From Bacteroidales bacterium (GTDB taxonomy: Bacteria > Bacteroidota > Bacteroidia > Bacteroidales > Muribaculaceae), in contig SFNM01000063.1 of assembly GCA_004552725.1 (NCBI GenBank), positions 1 to 10,910 of the forward strand: 10,910 bases of DNA. Reading direction: 5' to 3'. Below are positions 1 through 6,653 of this stretch, one piece after another. Position 1 is the stretch's first letter; every line of letters starts with the position of its first letter. A program made the position numbers and the translations under genes. Under the pieces are notes generated by a model. The model was not told the origin of the DNA. It ran no database searches and worked only from the letters and a program-made list of their open reading frames with translations.

Positions 1-2
1 CT

Positions 3-1658
3 CGCCTCCTCTTCGACTTACAGGGCAAAGTTAATCATTTTCTCTTGAATCCACATCATAAAACCCTAACAAATTTTGCACTTCGTTATGGATTCTACAG
101 GGAGTCCCGCTTAGTGCCTGTCACCGTTACTTTCGACGAGCCGTTCAAATACGAGGGCAAGAGTTTGGTGCTCACTTTCGCCTGCGAAAGTTCTGCCACC
201 GATATCGGCCTTTCCGTAGGCGAAAACTCAGGTTGGGCACCCGGCAGCGACTTCCGCTCACTCATCTACCACAGCAATTCGCAGTCCATGGCCAATGATT
301 ACACATATTCAGATAAGTACCTGCCCAACCTCACCTTGGACTACAACGTGGTGACCGAGAAGCCTTCGTCGTCGGCTCAGGTGGCTACCATCGGCGATGT
401 GTCGGTATCCGTGCGGCAGGTGGCTTACGAGCCCAAGCTCAGCCTCAACTCCGAAGCCAACGTGCTTCAGTTTTCCTTCAAAATCAACGACCCCGCCGAT
501 GTTGGCTCTTACGACATCTCACTCAACTCCGTTAATCTCGGCACCAACGACAAGTACGTTACAATCTCCTTCATCAACCCCAACCCGACACAAGACTATG
601 TAATCGGCATCACTCCCAAGGCTGAGGGCGTGATTGGCTCCACCGCCACCGTCACCAAGAACCAAATTGCCCCCCTATTCCCCACGCCCTCAGTGAAAGT
701 GACCGACTGGCATCTGTTGAGTGAATACAATGCCACCGACATAAAGGCCAACGTCTCCGCTTCGTTGCTATGCACCGTCTCCGGCATCGGCGGCGCCGCA
801 AGATACTCTAACGATGATTGGTGCGCCAGCCTCAGTTCCGGTTGCGTAGGATTGTGGGGCAACCAAGCACAGGAAAACAACATTCCCGACTTCCTCGCCG
901 AACTCCAACCTGCTACCGCTACCGATGACAACTTCAACGCTCTCAAGGCCAACGGTTTCCAATTCGCCGTGGCCAAACTGAACTGGCTCCAGGACGTTGA
1001 TGTGGACGATGCCGAACTCGCGCCCATCAGCGAACGCATCTACTTCAAGAGCACCATCACTCAGCCCGTGGCCTTCCTCATCACTCCGACCCTCGGCGCC
1101 GCACCCGCATCCATCAGCGGCAACAGTTATAAGGTCTACAACTTCAACACCACAGTATCAGTGTCCGCTACCCTCACCTCCGAAGGCGACCACCTGCAAG
1201 CCAACGTCACCTTCCCCGAAGCCCTCGAAATCAAAGTTGACAAAGTCAACTCGCGCATCGTGTGCTACGCTCCCGAAGGCACCACTTTGTGGTACCGCAT
1301 CGTGAAAATCACCGACGAAGCCGAAGACACCCCGGAGACGCTGCTGATGGCCGAAGCCGTATGGCATCAAGCCGCCTCCAACCCCTGGAGCATCGGCAAA
1401 GACGACCTGAACTTTGATGCCATCATCGAACTCAAGACCGTAGACAATATCAGCGGAGCCGAGAGCGAAGTCACCTCCATGCTAATCAACAAGCAAACCG
1501 GTGAAATAGCCTCCGCCCTCACCCTCGAAGCCGACAGCAACGACGCCGTGCGCTACTTCACCCCGATGGGTGTAGAAATCGCTCCCGAGGCCATCACCCC
1601 CGGCACCCTCTACATCCGCCGCACCGCAACCGGCGCCACCAAGCACCTCGCCCGCTAA
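3..1658 (+). CDS. Secreted/surface-type protein of unknown function with T9SS-like C-terminus (5' partial)
   Basis: The reading frame is open from base 3, so the gene probably begins upstream of the window; the only start-like codon near the edge is a TTG at 45 that is not followed by a signal peptide, and I do not believe it is the true start. About 537 residues are visible after that TTG. The body is beta-rich and low in charge clusters, with a segment of the form DEPFKYEGKSLVLTFAC about 30 residues in, resembling the jelly-roll or Ig-like modules of Bacteroidales exported proteins. The last 40 residues (AVRYFTPMGVEI ... LYIRRTATGATKHLAR) resemble the T9SS-type C-terminal domain seen in this order, which targets proteins across the outer membrane. 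Codons are strongly C-ending, except for about the first 100 bases, which are AT-rich and unlike the rest. No catalytic motif is recognised, so the function is unknown. It ends just before a strong terminator. Confidence 0.72.
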   Translation, partial: RLLFDLQGKVNHFLLNPHHKTLTNFALRYGFYRESRLVPVTVTFDEPFKYEGKSLVLTFACESSATDIGLSVGENSGWAPGSDFRSLIYHSNSQSMANDYTYSDKYLPNLTLDYNVVTEKPSSSAQVATIGDVSVSVRQVAYEPKLSLNSEANVLQFSFKINDPADVGSYDISLNSVNLGTNDKYVTISFINPNPTQDYVIGITPKAEGVIGSTATVTKNQIAPLFPTPSVKVTDWHLLSEYNATDIKANVSASLLCTVSGIGGAARYSNDDWCASLSSGCVGLWGNQAQENNIPDFLAELQPATATDDNFNALKANGFQFAVAKLNWLQDVDVDDAELAPISERIYFKSTITQPVAFLITPTLGAAPASISGNSYKVYNFNTTVSVSATLTSEGDHLQANVTFPEALEIKVDKVNSRIVCYAPEGTTLWYRIVKITDEAEDTPETLLMAEAVWHQAASNPWSIGKDDLNFDAIIELKTVDNISGAESEVTSMLINKQTGEIASALTLEADSNDAVRYFTPMGVEIAPEAITPGTLYIRRTATGATKHLAR

Positions 1659-1678
1659 TCCTTCCCCCCACTCATATC

Positions 1679-1711
1679 AGCGCCCGCCTCCCCACCGAGG
1701 CGGGCGCTTTC
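1679..1711 (+). terminator. Rho-independent terminator after the surface-protein gene
   Basis: A perfect 12-bp GC-rich stem, AGCGCCCGCCTC (1679-1690) with GAGGCGGGCGCT (1697-1708), encloses a 6-nt loop and runs into a short T tract. It starts 20 nt after the TAA stop at 1656-1658, where a terminator for this gene is expected. The T tract is short but the stem is very stable. Confidence 0.85.
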
Positions 1712-1802
1712 CAATCCAACCACCGTGTCAAAAATCCACGGTGTGCCGCGGATGACCCCGTCGGCGATGAAAAACGCGTGGAGCGCGTTCTCGCATCGAT
1801 AG

Positions 1803-1859
1803 CCCCGCAGTGCCGCGAAACAAAGTGAAGCGGCTCTGTGGGGTGAGCGGTGCCCCACA
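1803..1859. other. Two mutually exclusive stem-loops in the non-coding spacer
   Basis: CCCCGCAGTGCCGC (1803-1816) can pair with GCGGCTCTGTGGGG (1830-1843), with one G-T wobble and one T-T mismatch. The right arm's TGTGGGG (1837-1843) can instead pair perfectly with CCCCACA (1853-1859) across a 9-nt loop. The two helices share the same strand, so only one can form at a time. No adjacent downstream gene is obvious on either strand, so I treat this as part of a repetitive palindromic element and not as an attenuator. The minus strand across this segment is open over a longer stretch (1655-1915), but that frame crosses the terminator and the palindromes and is not convincing as a gene. Confidence 0.45.
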
Positions 1860-1865
1860 ACGTAA

Positions 1866-1920
1866 CAACCATGGAATGGTTGCTTATATTTGGCGCGGTT
1901 AATCAACCATTCCATGGTTG
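1866..1920. repeat. Perfect 17-bp inverted repeat made of nested palindromes
   Basis: CAACCATGGAATGGTTG (1866-1882) and CAACCATTCCATGGTTG (1904-1920) are exact reverse complements separated by 21 nt. Each arm is itself a 7-3-7 inverted repeat (CAACCAT, 3 nt, ATGGTTG), so the locus can form one long hairpin or two short ones. There is no T tract, so it is not a typical terminator. It lies 5 nt from the end of the duplicated regulator fragment, which suggests that it marks a rearrangement or mobile palindromic element. Confidence 0.8.
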
Positions 1921-1925
1921 CGATG

Positions 1926-2030
1926 GAGGGCTGTGCAGATTGCGTTGAGAGTGTTGAAGCGGATGGCCTTAGCCTTGCCGGTTTTCAGGATGGAGAGGTT
2001 GGCTTGAGTGATGCCGATGCGAGCGGCCAA
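1926..2030 (-). pseudogene. Truncated copy of the YozG-like HTH regulator (core only)
   Basis: This 105-bp stretch aligns without gaps to 2268-2372, inside the intact HTH gene, with three differences (at 1950, 1954 and 2016). It covers residues L21 to L55 of that protein, which is the DNA-binding core. Two differences are synonymous and one changes S46 to N, so coding constraint may have acted before or since the copy arose. The N-terminal 20 residues and the last 14 are missing: the similarity stops abruptly at both ends, with the inverted repeat at 1866-1920 on one side and a hairpin at 2044-2078 on the other. There is no start codon in a sensible place, so it is a gene fragment and not a functional paralogue. 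It is either a decayed tandem duplicate or the remains of a nearly identical regulator. Confidence 0.8.
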
Positions 2031-2043
2031 AACATAGCTATTG

Positions 2044-2110
2044 CTACGTTAACCCCACAAAAAATGTGGTTAGCGTAGTGAAAGCGATGATTTTTCAGGC
2101 AAAAAATCGC
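2044..2110. other. Two consecutive stem-loops in the spacer
   Basis: CTACGTTAACCCCACA (2045-2060, approximately) pairs with TGTGGTTAGCGTAG (2065-2078) around an A-rich loop, with one wobble and a 2-nt bulge. A second hairpin follows, GCGAT plus TTTTT (2084-2095) with AAAAA plus ATCGC (2101-2110). Neither lies directly behind a gene end. Together with the palindromes at 1803-1920 they give the spacer at least four stem-loops in about 300 bp, which is typical of intergenic palindromic repeats. The remaining spacer up to 2222 shows no gene. Confidence 0.5.
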
Positions 2111-2148
2111 GGCGAGTTGCGGAGTGAAGGGAGCGTAGCGACCATTGC

Positions 2149-2181
2149 ATTCCCATTTTCAAGATGTATTCCCATTTTCAA
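2149..2181. repeat. Short tandem direct repeat, 14-nt match with 19-nt period
   Basis: ATTCCCATTTTCAA occurs at 2149-2162 and again at 2168-2181, separated by GATGT. It lies about 40 nt beyond the stop codon of the minus-strand HTH gene. It could be a slippage product or a small binding-site pair; nothing else in the sequence decides between these. Confidence 0.6.
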
Positions 2182-2222
2182 AAAAAGACGGATAGCGGCG
2201 ACATTCGGGGCTTTTTTGAGGG

Positions 2223-2432
2223 TTAGTCTTCGGCGCGGAATTCGAGGATGTCGGCCGGTTGACAGTCGAGGGCTGTGCAGATTGCGTTGAGGGTGCTGAA
2301 GCGGATGGCCTTAGCCTTGCCGGTTTTCAGGATGGAGAGGTTGGCTTGAGTGATGCCAATGCGAGCGGCCAACTCGCCCAAGGTGATTTTACGACGCGCC
2401 ATCATCACGTCGAGATTTACAATTATTGCCAT
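2223..2432 (-). CDS. YozG-like Cro/CI-family HTH transcriptional regulator
   Basis: This 69-residue protein is almost entirely one helix-turn-helix domain. The segment LGELAARIGITQANLSILK (18-36) carries the turn and recognition helix, followed by the family signature KAKAIRFSTLNAIC and the end DCQPADILE. This composition matches the YozG-type XRE regulators that are encoded beside DUF2975 membrane proteins in many Firmicutes and Bacteroidota. I keep the first ATG (2432) because family members begin with a short VNLD segment before the MMARRK stretch. The gene starts 5 nt after the stop of the DUF2975 gene, so the two should be co-transcribed. A membrane-linked signalling role is inferred from this pairing; the target genes are unknown, though autoregulation is common for such small regulators. 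A truncated near-identical copy lies at 1926-2030. Confidence 0.93.
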   Translation of the reverse strand: MAIIVNLDVMMARRKITLGELAARIGITQANLSILKTGKAKAIRFSTLNAICTALDCQPADILEFRAED

Positions 2433-2437
2433 GACAG

Positions 2438-2917
2438 TCAGATTGTAAGTTCTTGCTCTTCACTCACTTCCACAGCGATGGCGTAGAGTTTGGCAAACAC
2501 CACTAATACGAAGCAGGTGACGAGCATATACTCGTTGATGTAGATTCGTATCTGGCGAATGCCGTGGTTGATGATATCGCCGGCATTGCCGTCCACCAAG
2601 GAGTAGATGAAGTAGGTGGCCGAGAGGGCGTACAGCCACCGGTGGTTGCCGCGGATAAAGAGCTTGCCGGCAGCCGCGCCGCGCCAAATTTTCATTAAGA
2701 ACACCATCAAAATACATACCAAGGATACGGCGAGGACATAGCGCACCGCCACCAAAGTGATGCACAGCCACTTTACGGCGGCCATCTCGAGGGGGAAGCC
2801 GTCGAAGATATATTCCAACGTTCCCGCAGACTGGATGCTGATGAAGGCCACCGACAGAGCGCATAACACACCGCAGGCCACAATCAGTTTTCGCAATGAA
2901 CTTGATTTACTTTTCAT
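2438..2917 (-). CDS. DUF2975 family integral membrane protein
   Basis: The predicted protein of 159 residues is a small membrane protein with about four hydrophobic segments: one after the basic N-terminus (MKSKSSSLRKLIVACGVLCAL), one in the region WLCITLVAVRYVLAVSLVCILMV, one around LYALSATYFIYSLV and one near the C-terminus (YMLVTCFVLVVFAKLYAIAVEV). This layout, with KLF following the second pair, fits DUF2975 (YoaS-like). I chose the ATG at 2917 and not the upstream ATG at 2962, because the candidate promoter's -7 box lies at 2950-2957 and would sit inside the longer reading frame. The HTH regulator gene follows 5 nt downstream. DUF2975 proteins have no established biochemical activity; the constant pairing with a YozG-like regulator suggests the membrane protein modulates that regulator. 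Confidence 0.88.
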   Translation of the reverse strand: MKSKSSSLRKLIVACGVLCALSVAFISIQSAGTLEYIFDGFPLEMAAVKWLCITLVAVRYVLAVSLVCILMVFLMKIWRGAAAGKLFIRGNHRWLYALSATYFIYSLVDGNAGDIINHGIRQIRIYINEYMLVTCFVLVVFAKLYAIAVEVSEEQELTI

Positions 2918-2949
2918 TTTTCGATAATAATTTATTGTTAAACGATATG

Positions 2950-2979
2950 CAAAGGTATGCAATTATTTCTAACCCCAAA
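2950..2979 (-). promoter_or_regulatory. Bacteroidota-type promoter for the DUF2975-HTH operon
   Basis: Read on the minus strand: TTTG (2979-2976), an 18-nt spacer, then TACCTTTG (2957-2950), an exact match to TAnnTTTG. Transcription would start near 2944, giving a leader of roughly 27 nt before the ATG at 2917. The spacer is slightly shorter than the usual 19-21. Confidence 0.68.
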
Positions 2980-3039
2980 GCACCGTGTTGGATTTTTAAC
3001 AAATTTTTAACATAATCGCTACCGGTGTCAACCGAGGGG

Positions 3040-3070
3040 TTGCTTATATGGATTTTTTTTAGTAAATTTG
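3040..3070 (+). promoter_or_regulatory. Bacteroidota-type promoter for the namZ operon
   Basis: TTG (3040-3042), a 20-nt spacer and TAAATTTG (3063-3070) match the -33/-7 pattern of the phylum's primary sigma factor. The start would fall near 3077, giving a leader of about 45 nt. A small inverted repeat, CAACC-GAGG-GGTTG (3029-3042), overlaps the -33 element and could be an operator half-site pair, although 5 bp is short. Confidence 0.7.
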
Positions 3071-3122
3071 CAATTGATTATGGTTTTGACCCTATTATTC
3101 ATTTACAACTATTTATAAATCC

Positions 3123-4301
3123 ATGAAACTCAATTGTTTAATCATCTCACTACTATTTGTAATTTGCGCCGCTTGGCCTGTGAAGGGTCAGGAGGAGAAT
3201 GACGTGGTGGTGGGTGCAGCCCGCGTAGACCAATACGAACCAATATTGCGAGGCAAACGCATAGGGTTGCTGTCGAACCACACCGGCACCGTGGGCGAGC
3301 GCCATGTTCTCGATATCATGCTCGAAAACGACCTCAATGTTGCAACTATTTTCTCGCCCGAACACGGTTTCCGCGGAAGCGCTGATGCCGGCGAGCACGT
3401 GAGCAGCAGCGTCGACCCTATCACCGGTATTTCCATTACCTCGCTTTACGGGCCGGGAAGTGCCGACCGCTTGAAGCAGGCGATGGGCGGTATTGATGTG
3501 ATAGTGTGCGACATCCAAGACGTGGGCTTGCGTTTCTACACCTACTATTGCACTATGCTGCAACTGATGAATGCCGCAGCCGAAAATGGCAAAGAGTTTG
3601 TGGTGTTCGACCGTCCTAATCCCAACGGAATGTATGTAGACGGTCCGATTTTGGATATGAAATACGAAAGCGGAGTGGGCCGTTTGCCTATCCCGGTGGT
3701 ACATGGTATGACTTTGGGCGAATTGGCTCAAATGATATTAGGCGAACATTGGCTGAAAGACAACCGCTCGCTCCATCTCACCGTAATTCCCTGTCTGAAT
3801 TATACTCATGCCACCCGCTATCGCTTGCCGGTGGCTCCCTCGCCCAACTTGCGCACTATGCGCGCCATCTACTTCTATCCGTCGATTTGCTTGTTTGAAG
3901 GTACAGTGGCAAGTCTTGGGCGCGGCACTGAAATGCCGTTTGAGGTATATGGCCACCCCGACTATCGCGGTGGTGAATTTACTTTCACACCGCAAAGCGT
4001 GCCCGGCGCTAAAAATCCGCCGTTGCTTGGTCAACTGTGCCATGGTGTGGACCTACGCACCATCGACGAGGAAGCAGCCATTGCCGGCGGCCTTGACCTC
4101 ACTTACATCATCGACGCATACAATCGCGTGGGCATGGGCGATAAGTTCTTCACCTCGTTCTTCGAAAAACTCATCGGCCGAGCCGAAATCCGCCAAATGA
4201 TAGAGCAAGGGCTTTCGGCCGAGCAAATTCGCGCCACATGGGCCGAAGATGTAGAGCAATTCAAAAACCAACGCCGCCCCTACCTACTTTACGCTGAATA
4301 A
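3123..4301 (+). CDS. namZ: Exo-beta-N-acetylmuramidase NamZ (DUF1343, GH171)
   Basis: The enzyme removes terminal MurNAc from the non-reducing end of peptidoglycan fragments. The 392-residue length is normal for the family. A type I signal peptide (MKLNCLIISLLFVICAAWPVKG) predicts periplasmic location; the cysteine at 15 lacks a proper lipobox. Family hallmarks appear in order: SNHTG (51-55), PEHGFRG (79-85), DIQDVG (130-135), DRPNPNG (163-169), VHGMTLGE (193-200), SPNLRT (240-245), FEGT (258-261) and GRGTE (266-270). The glutamate of the PEHG motif is a plausible catalytic residue, but I cannot prove this from the sequence alone. The next gene, an SSS symporter, starts 2 nt after the stop, so release and uptake of the sugar are probably coupled. 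No murQ, kinase or etherase gene is present in the window, so downstream MurNAc metabolism must be encoded elsewhere. Confidence 0.95.
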   Translation: MKLNCLIISLLFVICAAWPVKGQEENDVVVGAARVDQYEPILRGKRIGLLSNHTGTVGERHVLDIMLENDLNVATIFSPEHGFRGSADAGEHVSSSVDPITGISITSLYGPGSADRLKQAMGGIDVIVCDIQDVGLRFYTYYCTMLQLMNAAAENGKEFVVFDRPNPNGMYVDGPILDMKYESGVGRLPIPVVHGMTLGELAQMILGEHWLKDNRSLHLTVIPCLNYTHATRYRLPVAPSPNLRTMRAIYFYPSICLFEGTVASLGRGTEMPFEVYGHPDYRGGEFTFTPQSVPGAKNPPLLGQLCHGVDLRTIDEEAAIAGGLDLTYIIDAYNRVGMGDKFFTSFFEKLIGRAEIRQMIEQGLSAEQIRATWAEDVEQFKNQRRPYLLYAE

Positions 4302-4303
4302 AT

Positions 4304-5770
4304 ATGACACCAACCATCGTAATCATCACCATCGCAGCCTATTTCGGCTTGCTTATGACAGTGTCGTACTTCGCCTCGCGCGGTAGCGACAACTCCACCT
4401 TCTTCACCGGCAAGCGCCAAACGCCGTGGCCCATCGTGGCCTTTGCCATGATAGGCGCCTCGATATCCGGGGTGACGTTCATCTCCGTGCCGGGCATGGT
4501 CGAAGCCAAAGGCTACTCGTACTTGCAGATGGTGCTGGGCTTCATCGTAGGCTACTTCATCATAGCCAAAGTGCTGGTACCAATTTTCTACAAGCGCAAT
4601 CTGATTTCCATCTACGGCTATCTGGAGGAACGCTTCGGACGCAACACATACCACACCGGAGCGTGGTTCTTCTTTGTGTCGAAGATGCTTGGAGCAGCGG
4701 TGCGCTTCTTCGTGGTATGTGCGGTATTGCAATTATTGGTGTTCACACCGCTGAATATACCGTTTGTGGTGAATGTGGTAGTGACCATCGCTTTGATATG
4801 GCTCTACACGCTCAACGGCGGAGTGAAGACGTTGATATGGACCGACACTGTGAAGAGTTTCTGCCTCATTATGTCGGTGGTGCTGTGTATATATTATGTG
4901 GCGCGCAATTTGGGATTGGATTTCGGCGGGATGGTGAGCGCTATCAGCGAGCACAGTTCGTCGCAGATGTTCTTCTTTGACAATCCGATGGATGCCACAT
5001 ACTTCTGGAAGCAGTTCATCGCCGGCGTGTTTATGGCTATCGCTACCAACGGCTTGGACCAAGATATGATGCAGCGCAATTTGAGTTGTCGCGACTCGCG
5101 CCAATCGCAAAAGAATATGATAGTGAGCGGAGTGATGCAATTTTTCGTCATCGCGTTGTTCCTGTTGCTGGGCACGCTGCTGCTGATATTTATGCAGACC
5201 AAAGGCATCGCCAAGCCCGACAAGCCCGATGAAATCTTCGGCTTGGTAGCATCGCACTCCTCGATGCCTGTGATAGTGGGCGTATTGTTCGTGTTGGGAT
5301 TAATTTCTGCGGCCTACTCTGCTGCGGGGTCGGCACTGACCTCGCTCACCACCTCCTTCACTGTGGATATTTTGGGAGCACACAAGCGCCAAGGCGAACA
5401 ACAACTTGCGCGCACACGCCGCTTGGTGCACTTGGCTATGTCGGCCATTATGGGTTTAGTGATTATTATATTCTATTATATGAGCGACTCCGACGCCATC
5501 TCGGCGGTGTACACCTTGGCCTCCTACACCTACGGGCCGATTTTGGGCTTGTTTGTGTTTGGCTTGGGGTGCAAGCGCACTGTGCTCGACGGCGCAGTGC
5601 CGGCGGCATGCTTGGTAGCGCCGGTGTTGTCGTGGCTCACCCAGTGGGCGCTCAAGACCTATTGTGCATACGAAACCGGCTTTGAACTCTTGCTTATGAA
5701 TGCCGCTTTCACTTGCTTGGGCCTTCTAATATTCTCTAAACAAGCGAATTATGGCAAATCGGCAGATTAA
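4304..5770 (+). CDS. Sodium:solute symporter (SSS family), candidate MurNAc/sugar importer
   Basis: This 488-residue inner-membrane protein has about 13 hydrophobic segments and the SSS (LeuT-like) signatures: GASISGVTFISVPG in the discontinuous early helix (51-64), TDTVKSF (180-186), the conserved loop ATNGLDQDMMQRNLS (247-261), and SAAYSAAGSALTSLTTS (335-351), whose small and hydroxyl residues match the Na2 sodium site of characterised members. Substrate cannot be read from the sequence. Because the gene lies 2 nt behind namZ, MurNAc or a related amino sugar is the best inference; from memory, a MurNAc transporter of the oral Bacteroidales species Tannerella forsythia lies in a comparable cluster, but I could not compare sequences. 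Its last 20 nt overlap the WYL regulator gene, consistent with one operon and possible translational coupling. Confidence 0.93.
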   Translation: MTPTIVIITIAAYFGLLMTVSYFASRGSDNSTFFTGKRQTPWPIVAFAMIGASISGVTFISVPGMVEAKGYSYLQMVLGFIVGYFIIAKVLVPIFYKRNLISIYGYLEERFGRNTYHTGAWFFFVSKMLGAAVRFFVVCAVLQLLVFTPLNIPFVVNVVVTIALIWLYTLNGGVKTLIWTDTVKSFCLIMSVVLCIYYVARNLGLDFGGMVSAISEHSSSQMFFFDNPMDATYFWKQFIAGVFMAIATNGLDQDMMQRNLSCRDSRQSQKNMIVSGVMQFFVIALFLLLGTLLLIFMQTKGIAKPDKPDEIFGLVASHSSMPVIVGVLFVLGLISAAYSAAGSALTSLTTSFTVDILGAHKRQGEQQLARTRRLVHLAMSAIMGLVIIIFYYMSDSDAISAVYTLASYTYGPILGLFVFGLGCKRTVLDGAVPAACLVAPVLSWLTQWALKTYCAYETGFELLLMNAAFTCLGLLIFSKQANYGKSAD

Positions 5771-6650
5771 CCGATGCGTGTGGCTGGTCGACACTATCCG
5801 ACGTTATGGCCGCATCACACGCGCAGAACTCTCGAGCCTGTGGGAGCGTTCGCCAATGAACGACACAGGCCGAGGCTTCTCGCGCCGCACATTTTACAAC
5901 TATCGCGACACGGTGGAGGAGATGTTCAACCTGCGCATCGAGTGCGACCCCACCACCTTCGAATACTATATCGACGAGGAGGAACTCGGCACCAACGGCA
6001 TCACCGATTGGATGCTCAATTCGCTCAACTTGCACGAGACGCTCAGCGGCGCCCACCAAATCGCCGACCGCATAGTGTTGGAGGATGTGCCGTCGGCACG
6101 CGAGCATTTGAGCACGGTGATTGAGGCTCTGAAACTCAATCGAATGATTAAGTTTGATTATCACCCATACACGCGCACTATTCCCACGCGCGACGTGGTG
6201 CTTTGCCCCTATTTTATCAAACTATTCAAGCAGCGGTGGTACGTGGTGGGACTTCACATGGGTGAGAACCGCATCAAGACCTACGCACTTGACCGAATGA
6301 TAAAGATCGTGGCGCTGGCGGAGTCGTTCACGCCCGACCCGAGTATCGACCCCAAGACCTATTTCGAGTATTCCTACGGCATCGTGGTAGAGCAGCACAG
6401 CGAGCCGCGCAAGGTGGTGCTGAAAGTGGAGGCACGGCAAGCCAAATATTTCGCCGCGCTGCCGCTTCATCACTCGCAAATGCAGACGGTGGCCGACGGC
6501 TACTCGCTATTCACCTACCACATGCGCATATCGTCGGACTTTATCGAAGAGTTGCTATCGCATGGCCACAATATCGAGGTATTGGAACCAAAAGAACTCC
6601 GTGCGCTCATCCGCACGGAGTTAGAGGACACACTCAACTTATATAAATAG
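5751..6650 (+). CDS. WYL domain-containing transcriptional regulator
   Basis: This 299-residue protein has an N-terminal winged-helix-like part (about 1-60; RYGRITRAELSSLWE, then SRRTFYNYRDTVEE as probable recognition helix), a linker, a WYL domain (about 120-205) and a C-terminal WCX-type extension (about 215-297). The WYL core is RWYVVGLHMGENRIKTYALDRM, with W163, Y164 and V165 forming the eponymous motif and arginines placed for ligand contact. Members of the family sense nucleic acid or small ligands and act as activators or repressors. The ATG at 5751 lies inside the symporter gene (20-nt overlap), so translation is probably coupled and the regulator may control the namZ operon. The ligand is not known. 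The gene ends 3 nt before the stop of the convergent minus-strand gene. Confidence 0.93.
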   Translation: MANRQINRCVWLVDTIRRYGRITRAELSSLWERSPMNDTGRGFSRRTFYNYRDTVEEMFNLRIECDPTTFEYYIDEEELGTNGITDWMLNSLNLHETLSGAHQIADRIVLEDVPSAREHLSTVIEALKLNRMIKFDYHPYTRTIPTRDVVLCPYFIKLFKQRWYVVGLHMGENRIKTYALDRMIKIVALAESFTPDPSIDPKTYFEYSYGIVVEQHSEPRKVVLKVEARQAKYFAALPLHHSQMQTVADGYSLFTYHMRISSDFIEELLSHGHNIEVLEPKELRALIRTELEDTLNLYK

Positions 6651-6653
6651 GAG

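Noticed and set aside
26..33. A minus-strand TAACTTTG -7-like box near the left edge
   Set aside because: No TTG-type -33 element lies at 18-21 nt, and the plus-strand coding frame runs through it.
1655..1915. An 86-codon minus-strand open frame in the spacer after the first gene
   Set aside because: It runs through the terminator hairpin and the inverted repeat, has no promoter-like sequence, and is better explained as a reading of palindromic repeats. A repeat search could still reverse this.
2182..2222. A possible terminator for the minus-strand HTH gene (T-rich tracts on that strand)
   Set aside because: I could not find complementary arms before the T tract; only the tract itself is present.
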